From: Megalobrama amblycephala
Lineage: Eukaryota > Chordata > Actinopteri > Cypriniformes > Xenocyprididae
Length of the DNA: 64,000 nucleotides
Reading direction: 5' to 3'
Assembly (NCBI RefSeq): GCF_018812025.1
Contig: NC_063058.1
Location: forward strand, 18,159,797-18,223,796
Shown here: in pieces, positions 10,084-18,599 of the stretch
Layout: the number at the start of each line of letters is the position of its first letter
Position numbering within the stretch: position 1 is the first letter of the stretch
Translations under genes and position numbers: made by a program
Notes under the pieces: generated by a model
Told to the model about the DNA's origin: nothing
The model's database searches: none
Seen by the model: only the letters and a program-made list of their open reading frames with translations

Positions 10084-11107
10084 GTAAGTTTATTTTTACA
10101 ATAAACAGGTCCAGTTCTACATATTTTGACTTTTAATAATATTACTTACACTCTTTTATTTTATAAAGGAGAAATTTTACTGAAGAAAAGAAGCAAGGAC
10201 TGCTTTTCAGTACTTGATGTTAAAAATAATAATATAATGTGCTTGGATGCAACCAAAAAGCCATATATTTCAGTGAGTATGAGTTTTTTTTTTTTATTTG
10301 TTTGATCAATATTAATATTAATAAATACCGACAGCTATTTAGACATTTGTTATAGTTACTATGTTATGGATTAATACACATATGGCTAAAAGTCATAAAT
10401 AAATAATAATAATAACTTTAAAATCCGATACCTAATAACTTTTAATTACAGTACTGTTCAAAAGTTTGGGGTGAGTAATTTTTTTCTTTTTAATTCATAA
10501 GAATTAGTTAGAAATTAATAGTTTTATTCAGCAAGGCTGCATTAAATTAATCAAAAGTGACAGTGAAGATATTTATAATGTTACAAAAGATTTATTTTTC
10601 AAATAAATGCTGTTCTTTTGAACTTAATTCTATTCATCAAAGAATCCTGAAAAAAGTGCTTTTTTAATAAATGATGTGTGTTATCCTCAGGCTGATGTCA
10701 TTAATAAGGACTGCTTTATAACAATTCCAAGAAAGAATTCCTATCAATCTACACGCAGGAGTGATGCAATGATCAAGCTTTTTGGAGCTCAAAGCCACAC
10801 TGAGGCTTACATTGCAGAATTACCTCTTTCTCTGCAATCAAACAACCATAAAACACATCTCAGGCAGAGAAGAAGCCAACATATTGACCCATCTGATCCT
10901 TTGGGATTCGAGAATCCCAAGTCAAGGACCACCAATTATCGAAGACCAAATCCAGAGCGAGAGCGTGAGCGCAGCAGTAATGTTTCTAAAGAGACCATCA
11001 CTTCTTATGATGACCCTCTACACGTACTGCTCTCCAAGAGCCCAGTCAGTCCAAATTTACAAAAGGAAAAGAAACACAAGCAAGTTGCACCATCTGATCC
11101 GTTCTGA
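9885..11107 (+). CDS. fgf23: Diverged FGF23-like secreted growth factor (3 exons, 239 aa)
   Basis: Likely a highly diverged endocrine FGF of the FGF23 type. Exons are 9885-10083, 10169-10272 and 10691-11107; all junctions are GT-AG and the frame is continuous. The middle exon is exactly 104 nt, the canonical FGF size, with the usual phases (1 then 0). A signal peptide covers residues 1-20 (LLCLAALSICTLI core). Weak FGF23-like matches are SSYFLMIQFGN..HQQ (about 46-64) and RSKD..V....IMCLD (74-93). The furin-type site RQRR (159-162) takes the place of FGF23's RHTR. The tail after it carries SDPLGF (169-174), DDPLHVL (208-214) and a terminal SDPF, resembling the DPLNVL and SDPLGV klotho-binding repeats. 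The core after Cys109 is about 12 residues shorter than in human FGF23 and hard to align. NVS (198-200) is a glycosylation sequon. Its place between fgf6 and tigar matches FGF23. It could be an ohnolog losing FGF function; assignment rests on gene structure, synteny and short motifs. Confidence 0.82.
10169..10272 (+). CDS. fgf23: fgf23-like exon 2 (104 nt)
   Basis: The acceptor TTTATAAAG precedes 10169 and the donor GTGAGT follows 10272. The 104-nt length and the 1-to-0 phase are the conserved middle-exon signature of the FGF family. It encodes residues 67-101 including the MCLD block that matches the 'YLCMD' strand of FGFs. Confidence 0.85.
10449..10665. mobile_element. Tc1-like MITE arm in fgf23-like intron 2
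   Basis: It starts 'acagtactgttcaaaagttt' and shares with the palindrome at 2983-3896 the blocks 'cagcaaggctgcatt', 'tgctgttcttttgaac' and 'aagaatcctgaaaaaa'. Only one arm is present. It ends about 25 bases before the exon 3 acceptor. Confidence 0.7.
10691..11107 (+). CDS. fgf23: fgf23-like exon 3
   Basis: The acceptor TTATCCTCAG precedes 10691 and the frame is open for 138 codons to the TGA at 11105-11107. It encodes the end of the FGF core, the RQRR processing site and the DPL-rich tail. A longer overlapping frame (10782-11234) is a shadow. Confidence 0.85.
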   Translation, partial: ADVINKDCFITIPRKNSYQSTRRSDAMIKLFGAQSHTEAYIAELPLSLQSNNHKTHLRQRRSQHIDPSDPLGFENPKSRTTNYRRPNPERERERSSNVSKETITSYDDPLHVLLSKSPVSPNLQKEKKHKQVAPSDPF

Positions 11108-11729
11108 AGAAATTACTGATCACACCGATCTGAAGAACTTATATTGTAACGTTAAGAAAGCAAATGGTTCCGTGGAAACATATAACCAACAAGTATATGA
11201 TGCAATCCAGGGCCTTTTTTTTCCAGCTCAGTAGTGAGGCTAGTTTAGGTCACTGCTTGTCAGTCCTTTCACCTTTTTAAGTCAGTTAAATTTTAAACTA
11301 CCTTGCAATGCTGTGGCAATGACGTTGCGTTCATTAGAACTGTGCCTTTTTCATTGATTTATCATGAAATACTAAGAATTACATGCAGTTGGCAATTATT
11401 TTCTTGCAATGTTTGGAGTCTGCAATTTATATCATTATATTTCAAGTGTTGTCAGTAGACATAAATATCATAGTTTCAAACATATATGAGATGGTGCTGG
11501 CCACCTTTACTGAATTATTTATTGAAGAAGTATCGATACGTTTTTATTTATTATATTTTATATTGATGTCTTTAATCTAAACATCTTCGAAAAATGATCA
11601 AATATCAATTTATCAAATGTGAAAAGATTATTTAATTTAAGGGTAATTTAAACATTTCTAAGAAAGTATTACCAGTATTCATATTGATTATAATGCATTT
11701 TGCAAAAAATGTAATTAATGCATTCAAAC

Positions 11730-11735
11730 AATAAA
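11730..11735 (+). terminator. Poly(A) signal of the fgf23-like gene
   Basis: AATAAA in 'caaacaataaaatgattg', followed by a T-rich stretch (gacattttatttgcttcctgtc). It gives a 3' UTR of about 640 nt after the stop at 11107. Confidence 0.6.
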
Positions 11736-11759
11736 ATGATTGAAAATTTGACATTTTAT

Positions 11760-13614
11760 TTGCTTCCTGTCTTTGTTCATGTTATATGGGGTGTCACAGA
11801 TTTAAATCTCTTAAATTTAGTTTCTCATAAGTTTCCCCAGCATATTATATAAAAACAACCATAGATGTATGATATGATTACATTGCTGTTGTGAAGTAGG
11901 TAATGATACTTTTATATTTTTGAAGCAAGATTTTCTAGATCTCAAGATTAATGGTTGATGATGATGATAATTGAGTACAATGACAATATCAATATAAAGA
12001 AATTGTCACGGAAATGTTTCGTTGTGTTTAAGGTCCAATTTACACAACACCGTTTTCAACTAAAACTGGCAATTTTATGAAAACGATGACATCATGCGCA
12101 TGCATATTACGTGTTCAGTCTAGGCACATAGTTTTTCTTTAAAAGTGACATCGTCAACTACTGGCCTGTCATGCATAATACAACGTTTTTAATCGTTTTC
12201 GCGGATCCGTGTGAATGGGGATCGTTTTGACAACATTGTCGTCTGTACGCGAAAAACGCAAAGGAAAAGCTTTTCTGTTTTTAGTAGGTTTACACGTCAA
12301 CGATGTGGTTAAAATTGAGAAGTTTTTCCTTTGAGTTTTCCGCGTACCAACGACACCATTGTCAAAACGATCCCATTTTATAGGAATCCGTGAAAATGAC
12401 TAAAAACGCTGTTTTCTGCTGGAAGGCCGTTACATGGCGATGAAACACTATGGACTGAACATGTAATGCGCATGTGTATGACGTCATCGTTTTCATAGAT
12501 TCGCGTTTTTGTTTTTTACACGGAGACGGTTTTCAAAAACTTGCACTTTGAAACCCATTTTCAAAAGTTTGCATTTTCAGGCCACCAAAACGCCATTGTC
12601 GTGTAAATGAATGACCTAAATGCATAAAACGTTTTCAGTTTCTAAATGTGCTCTTAGGGGCTGTTTACACGACACTATTTTCAAACAAAAACGGAAAACT
12701 TTTTATGCATTTTGGCCATTCATTAACAAGACAACGGCGTTTTGGTGGCCTGAAAACGCAAACTTATGAAAGCGGGTTTCAAAGTGCAAGTTTTTGAAAA
12801 CTATACCATTGTCATCTCCATGTAAACTGCAAAATTCTACGATTCTGTGAAAACGGTGATGTATACACATGCGTATTATGTGTTTAGTCTATCCACTATT
12901 TGTCAATGTGGTATTAAGGTGAATGTGCAAGACTTTTCCGTTTTTAGTACATCGTTGTCGTGTAAACGCACCCTCAGTTTGGTTTTCCTGAGTTCTAGTT
13001 CCTTGTTTGGTCCATGGTTTCTAATTGAGTTACACACCTGTTCCCTGTTCTGTTGATGATCTTCCCTTGTGATTTTAAGCCCTTGGTTTTCCTCAGTTCC
13101 TTGTCATGTGTTAACATTATATTCTAGTGTGTAATACTTTATGGTTTCTGTTGTTTATTAAAAGTTAATAAACTGTTCGTTCTGTGTCATGCATCTCTAT
13201 TGGATTATCTACACACACACACACACCATAACAGATATACCGACAATCTGTTCAAGACTTATGTTGCTATTTGCATTGGATTGGTATCAGTTGGACTTGT
13301 TGACATTTGTTTTTAGTGATTATGTAATTTTAAGAGGCAAAAAGTGTGTACCAACAATGCATCCTTTTTTTTGGCAACAGATTTGGGTGTAAGAGTTAAC
13401 TGAAATCAATTAATACAAACCTTCCCTCAATAAACACCTTAAAATGAGGTCAGAGTTGCTGAATATCTTGAATATTGACTGTTCTGTGCTGCTGAAGTAC
13501 ATGTCAGCACACTCCAAAACTCTTATGCAAATATTAGGCACAAATGCATAGGCCTATATAAAACCTTGTGTTCTTGCATAAATACACAAGCAATGCATTT
13601 GGTTATAAACACAA
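11760..13614. other. Intergenic region between convergent fgf23-like and tigar
   Basis: No gene is visible. It contains an inverted pair of 'GTTTACACGACA' repeats (12028-12975) and a short CA run near 13212-13228. The rest is AT-rich and shows nothing recognisable. Confidence 0.7.
12028..12975. mobile_element. Inverted copies of a MITE with TTTACACGACA termini
   Basis: Two related units (about 12028-12620 and 12655-12975) carry shared blocks in opposite orientation: 'gttttggtggcctgaaaacg', 'actttgaaaccc' and 'atgcgcatg.gtatgacgtc'. Ends such as 'ggggctgtttacacgacact' look like inverted termini. It belongs to a dispersed family, not to a gene. Superfamily not assigned. Confidence 0.65.
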
Positions 13615-13634
13615 CAACATAGATGTAGGACATA

Positions 13635-13640
13635 TTTATT
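13635..13640 (-). terminator. tigar: Poly(A) signal of tigar
   Basis: AATAAA on the minus strand 244 bases after the tigar stop. Another copy lies only 28 bases after the stop (13851-13856), so either or both could be used. Confidence 0.45.
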
Positions 13641-13883
13641 TAGTTAACATTTACACTTTTATATCATTTAAAAATAAATCAATAACTTACATACACACAA
13701 ACACTCAAAATACAATATTTAATACTGCCAGTGTCTACATGGTATAAAATATAGGACTCATTCAAGCTATACATATTGTAAAGTCAAATCAGTCGTCTTT
13801 CCAAAAATTCTGTATGATGAATCAGTGCTTGTACCTTGATATGTAAACATTTTATTGCCTTTTCTATTCAAATATTGTTGTTC

Positions 13884-14273
13884 TTAATCAGTCTTTATGT
13901 GATCTCTTCTGTTGATGAACACACATTTCATGTCTGAAAGTGCAAGACCCGCATTACTACATTTCAACGTGATAATAAAACGGCACATTCCGGTGTTCGG
14001 GCAGATGGAAAACTGTTGAGCTGGATCTAAACCACGGGCCACGGGGCACTTCAGGTCCTCAAAAAAATGCCGCATCATTATGCTCATATAAGCCCCGTGG
14101 CCAACAACCAAGGCATGGACAGGCACATTCAAGACTCCGTCATCTGGGAGTCCTGCAGGAGCCCAGTGGGTTTCATCTAGTATGGATATCTCACCATCTT
14201 GTACTTTCTCTTGATGGTCATTAGCTATTCGCTGGATCATAGCCTTCAGAAAATGCTTGATTCGCACCTTCAC
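13884..14273 (-). CDS. tigar: tigar exon 6
   Basis: 390 nt starting VKVRIKHFL and including VVGHGAYM and CPNTGMCRFII. The stop codon is at 13884-13886. Confidence 0.96.
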   Translation of the reverse strand: MKVRIKHFLKAMIQRIANDHQEKVQDGEISILDETHWAPAGLPDDGVLNVPVHALVVGHGAYMSIMMRHFFEDLKCPVARGLDPAQQFSICPNTGMCRFIITLKCSNAGLALSDMKCVFINRRDHIKTD

Positions 14274-14291
14274 CTGAAAAGAATATAAGCT

Positions 14292-14348
<57 letters not shown>

Positions 14349-16905
14349 CTTCAGTAAACAGAAGTTTAGGATGACAATAAGATTTGTTGTTTTTTGTTGA
14401 AAATGTGAAGAACTGGACACTAAAATTATTTTATTTATTGATAATTAATTTTAAAATATTATAAATACATGGGATATAATAGGACATAGATTATTATATT
14501 ATATTATATTATATTATATAACAGTAACATTAATTTTACCTGTTCCATGGTTTCTCCCTTGGGTGGAGTGAACTCTGGTAAAGGCTGCCCGGCTGCTTTA
14601 GCCATGTTTTTCATTTCTATGACTCGACCTCCCTCAGCTATACCAAAACTCTGGAGAAAAAAATAGTTCTGAGATGCATAAGAAAAGTTGCTCTGAATGG
14701 ACATACTCTGAGTAGACATTTTTCTTATATTATCAAGCAGTAGTCCTTATTTACTCTCTCTTTAAGTGATGGATCTGCTACTAGTTCTACGTTGTGGCAG
14801 GTTCTGTTGCTCCTCACAATGATCTCCGCAGTCTGTAATTTTACAAAAGACATGATTATTTATCCTAAAGGGGAAGATAAGGAGTCAATAAACAAACACA
14901 GACAAGGAAACTGATATTTGTTACAAGAAACTAATAGGACGTGCTAGTTGGATATGATTATAACTTCAGTGGGGATGTGCAACCTCATAACAACATTTGC
15001 AAAAATATTGCAAATTAACAGATATTGTCTGTTAACATATAGTTTGACTATTAATAATGGTTTCTTTATCATATTCAAAATCCTTAAGACTCACATAAGT
15101 ATATCGCTTTAATGCTTACCGAGTGTTATCCAGGGAAACATGCATTTCCAGCTCAATTGACCCATATGAGCACTGAACAGAATTTTATTTTGTGGAGAAA
15201 CATCTCCCTCTACCTGTAGCAAACTTGTATGTTCCTACTAGACTTCTACTAGTAAGTTTCTACTTACCTGCTTGGCACGTCTCATGTCACTGACAAACAC
15301 ATTTGTGAATTTTACATCCCTGAGGTACTGGCCAGCAGCCTCAGATTGCCGTATCCCAATTTCAGAAAGCGGAGAGTCTATTTTCTGACCTAAAAGCACA
15401 AAAATTATAGCTATTGTTTGTGGAGCATGTGCTGAGATAAAAAGGCTAATCATTAATGCTTAATGCCTGAAATAAACTCAGAGGTATTGATAGTTATGGA
15501 TAACAGGTCTTTCCCTTAAAAAATTACCTTGTAAAAGGCCATCTTTGTTGCACTGCGTCTCACCACTGTTAACCAAAAGAGTAATAGTGATCAATAAAAA
15601 CTTTATTACTAACCAGCGCACAGTTGTAACCAATACTTTTAATTTAAAGCGTTAGTTCACCCAAAAATGAAAATAATGTCATTTATTACTCACCCTCATG
15701 CTGTTCCACACCCGTAAGACCTTCGTTGATCTTCAGAACTCATATTAAGATATTTTTGTTGAAATCCGATGCCTCAGTGAGGCCAGCAATGGTACTTCCT
15801 CTCTCAAGATCCATAAAGGTACTAAAAACATATTTAAATCAGTTCATGTGAGTACAGTGGTTCAATCTTAATATTATAAAGCGACAAAAATATTTTTTGT
15901 GCGCCAAAAAAACAAAATAACGACTTTTCAACAATATCTAGTGATGGCCGATTTCAAAAAACTGCTTCATGAAGCTTCGGAGCTTTACAAATCGAATCAG
16001 TGATTCGGGGCGCCAAAGTCACATTATCACTGAATCGACACAAAAGATTTGTAATGCTCCGAAGCAGTGTTTTGAAATCGGCCATCACTAGATATTGTTA
16101 AAAAGTCGTTATTTTGTTTTTTGGCGCACAAAAAATATTCCTGTCGCTTTGTGATATTAACATAGAACCACTGAACTCACATTAACTGATTTAAATATGT
16201 TTTTAGTACCTTTATGGATCTTGAGAGCATTGCTGGCAATGCAGGCCTCACTGAGGCATCAGATTTTATCAAAAATATCTTAATTTGTGTTCTGAAGATA
16301 AACAAAGATCTTACGGGTGTAGAACGACATGAAGTTGAGTAATAAATGACATTATTTTCATTTTTAGGTGAACTTTTATAGGCTGTAATAACATTTATAG
16401 GCTGTAATAATAATTAAAAAAAAAAAAGGGATTCCACAAAACCTCTTGCAATGAAAGCAAAAGACTATACAACTTAAATATAACTATGTCTATTTAACAT
16501 GGATACAGTGAGGGTAAGACATTTTGTGTTGTTTAAAAGAGTTGCATCATGTTACATCATGTATTGCCCCTGACCTTTCACTGGAAGAGGGATTCATACT
16601 GCCCTTTAAGCATAAGCTACAACAGATAGGAGTAATTTGATATGAGAAGCCCAGGAAAGTTTAACTAAATTCCCACTGGCATATTTAAACTCTACTAAAT
16701 GTCAGACAGCCCTCATGTATTAATATCGTCTTATAACGCCATGATGTTCAGATATAGTGCTATACGTACTTAACTACTTAATCAATAATGCAGTATGGCA
16801 ATGTAGATGAATAGCTATGAATGGGGAAAAAAAATCTTTTTCATTAATCAAACAAGACAGAAAATCCACTTACTGTCGGACTATCGTTAAACCAAAAGCG
16901 AGCAT
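13884..16905 (-). CDS. tigar: TIGAR, TP53-induced glycolysis and apoptosis regulator homolog (6 exons, 256 aa)
   Basis: This is a histidine phosphatase that hydrolyses fructose-2,6-bisphosphate (and 2,3-bisphosphoglycerate), lowering glycolysis and pushing glucose into the pentose phosphate pathway. Six exons join in frame: 16905-16874, 15565-15528, 15389-15268, 14832-14755, 14650-14540 and 14273-13884. The N-terminus MLAFGLTIVRHGET carries the RHG signature with the nucleophile His11. Arg61 (SDMRRAKQ), Glu89 and Glu102 sit at the same residue numbers as in human TIGAR. The second catalytic histidine is His186 in VVGHGAYM (His198 in human; the shift comes from a shorter linker around residues 145-175). 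The 256 residues compare with 270 in human. Intron 1 carries a 730-bp palindromic MITE. The gene converges on fgf23-like and runs tandem with ccnd2. Confidence 0.96.
14297..14346. repeat. (AT)n microsatellite in tigar intron 5
   Basis: About 24 uninterrupted AT dinucleotides. A second AT-rich run (tattatattatatta) lies at 14489-14520 in the same intron. Confidence 0.95.
14540..14650 (-). CDS. tigar: tigar exon 5
   Basis: 111 nt, phase 0 at both ends: SFGIAEGG ... FTPPKGETMEQ, matching the human FTPPGGETLDQ block. Contains Glu102. Confidence 0.95.
14755..14832 (-). CDS. tigar: tigar exon 4
   Basis: A 78-nt exon, phase 0 at both ends, 26 codons ending SLKER. Too short to stand out as an open frame, but it is needed to join exon 3 to exon 5 and aligns with the RLRER region of human TIGAR. 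Confidence 0.92.
15268..15389 (-). CDS. tigar: tigar exon 3
   Basis: 122 nt from GQKIDSPLSEIG to SDMRRAKQ, with Arg61 of the phosphate pocket. Donor GTAAGT. Confidence 0.95.
15528..15565 (-). CDS. tigar: tigar exon 2
   Basis: A 38-nt exon between acceptor TTAACAG and donor GTAATT. It encodes (H)GETQCNKDGLLQ, completing the RHG motif. Confidence 0.92.
15645..16376. mobile_element. Palindromic MITE in tigar intron 1
   Basis: Inverted arms of about 350 bp, from GTTAGTTCACCCAAAAATGA to TTCATTTTTAGGTGAACTT. Same subfamily as 6967-7482 (shared 'cgtaagaccttcgttgatct' block). As part of the tigar pre-mRNA it could fold into a long hairpin. Confidence 0.8.
16874..16905 (-). CDS. tigar: tigar exon 1 (coding part)
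   Basis: 32 coding bases, from the ATG to CGA CA before the donor GTAAGT. The His11 codon is split between exons 1 and 2. Confidence 0.93.
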
Positions 16906-17650
16906 TGCTTCAGCTATACGTTATATATATAATGATGCAGTTAACAGCGTCGTGAGGTTATAGATGCTCATCCATTGATGTCGGAGTCAATCACAAGTTG
17001 TCACGCCTTTTGCGTTTTCAAATATGCGCCTATATTTGCTGCTTTGGGGTGACAGCACTGACAGCACTTATCTCCGTACTTGATTATCCGGAAGTTCGTA
17101 CGCATGGCTGGTAGTTCCGAATCAATTTCGAAAATCGGTTCTTTTGAACGGTTCAAAAACAATTCAGCGATTCATTTTAAGTCATTAAAACAGTTACGCG
17201 GTCCCTGACATTTCAGGTAAGCATAACAAGCTCTAATGAAGCTATATGTAAGCATTTGTTTTAAATTGTGTTTTTAAGGGTGCTTATTGCAATTTAATCC
17301 AGTTAATTTAGATGTAGCTCGAGCTGAAACAATAGGCTACTAAAATTCATTTGGCTGAAATAGTAGTTGCATGCTTTAATAAAATCTCTTTTGCGTAAGT
17401 TTGTTGATAAAGCTGCCATATAGGCTAATTTCATACACATATTTCCAGTGTGTTTAACATTCTGCATCCGATTCGTAAACAAATCGTTCAGACTGTTTGT
17501 GTGCACCAGCTCAACTGAATCCTTGAAAAGATCCGACTCAAAAGAATGATTCGTTAACGAGTCGAATTCGGAGATGTCATAGCTCACCCTGACGTAGAAG
17601 CTTTCAGTCATTTGGCGCCAGTGGCGCGTGGTGGGCTTTGAAATTGCATA
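16906..17650 (-). promoter_or_regulatory. tigar: tigar 5' flank (promoter region)
   Basis: Sequence upstream of the tigar ATG. No TATA box is evident. From about 17105 to 17610 it contains repeated AATC/GATTCG-type motifs (cgaatcaatttcg, gaatgattcg) that look like an old repeat. No specific factor site is claimed. Confidence 0.3.
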
Positions 17651-18245
17651 ACGTCTGTCACGGTTTTATCTCATCGGCATTACTTTAACTCGACAAATTT
17701 AATTTTGATATTAAGCGCTCACCAGCTATTCCTCAGTTGTACAATATAGCTAAACGTTTACAAACATTTTCAGCGTAGAGAAATAAGAAGAACAGGAGAC
17801 TGAATACTTCTTTCATGGTAAGTTTATTGACCTTAGCATACAGCATGTCCTCTCCTTTAACTTCATTCATGCTCTCAATGACAAATTATTTGAGTTCAAC
17901 AGAAATCCAAAGAATATCCACAGAGTTGCCAAGCCCTAATGACTTTACCTCATAATCCATCTCTTAAAAATCAGTTGTAACAATTTCCAACTTAGTTATA
18001 ATCATTTAGCGGATAATTATGTGAGGAAACATGGTCGAACAAAAAAGATCAACCCATTTCATTTATGAAATGTATAATTTTAACCCAGTCTGTGTCTGAT
18101 TATCGACACTCAATCTATACAGTCATTCTCTACCAGGTTATAACATACTGGATAGATTCCCATTGTTATTTTCACCATTAACATTGCCAATAAAAGGGAA
18201 GAATAACATAGGACCAACATAGCACCACACTCTTTAAAGCAGATA

Positions 18246-18251
18246 TTTATT
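18246..18251 (-). terminator. ccnd2: Poly(A) signal, probable end of ccnd2 3' UTR
   Basis: AATAAA on the minus strand. Reading the 3.3 kb below the ccnd2 stop, it is the first canonical AATAAA I can find. CCND2 genes are known for long 3' UTRs. It could instead belong to a separate small gene ending with the open frame at 18322-18599. Confidence 0.45.
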
Positions 18252-18321
18252 GAACAGAGGTTGTGCAACAGACATAACTGAGGTACATGATATGGTTATA
18301 GTGGAGGGAGGAGGCCTTTTC

Positions 18322-18599
18322 TCATTGTTGTTGCTTAATTGATACCAGGTTTATATATGGGCCGAGCACATAAGCCATTGTCAATTGTTCGTCACCTCCT
18401 CCATCCACTATTTCTGATGTCCAGGTGGGAGCCTTGTAAGCTTTCTGTTCATCTTCATCAAATTCCACTGCATTTACTACAGCAGACACAGCAGAAATAT
18501 CATAACCTCTTTTATGTGCTGTCCTTTCCAGGTTCCCGAAAAAAACTGTTGTGAGTTGTGTGAGGTAATGGAAAAGTCTTTTATGTCCAGTAAACCTGA
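18322..18599 (-). CDS. Unrecognised coding-like terminal exon or chance ORF
   Basis: An open frame on the minus strand. From a possible acceptor (tatacctcag, just above 18599) it reads FTGHKRLFHYLTQL, continues through RGYDISAVSAVVNAVEF, then KAPTWTSEIVDGGG, and stops with TGA at 18322-18324. AATAAA follows about 70 bases later, so it has the layout of a compact terminal exon. Composition is balanced and acidic in the middle, unlike the low-complexity frames nearby. I do not recognise the family, and I cannot find convincing upstream exons: a tiny one near 18745-18775 is only possible. The alternative is a chance frame inside the ccnd2 3' UTR. Confidence 0.3.

Noticed and set aside
10782..11234. 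150-codon open frame overlapping fgf23-like exon 3
   Set aside because: It is a shadow of the spliced exon 3 frame. The exon frame has the signal peptide, exon phases and motifs; this one has none.
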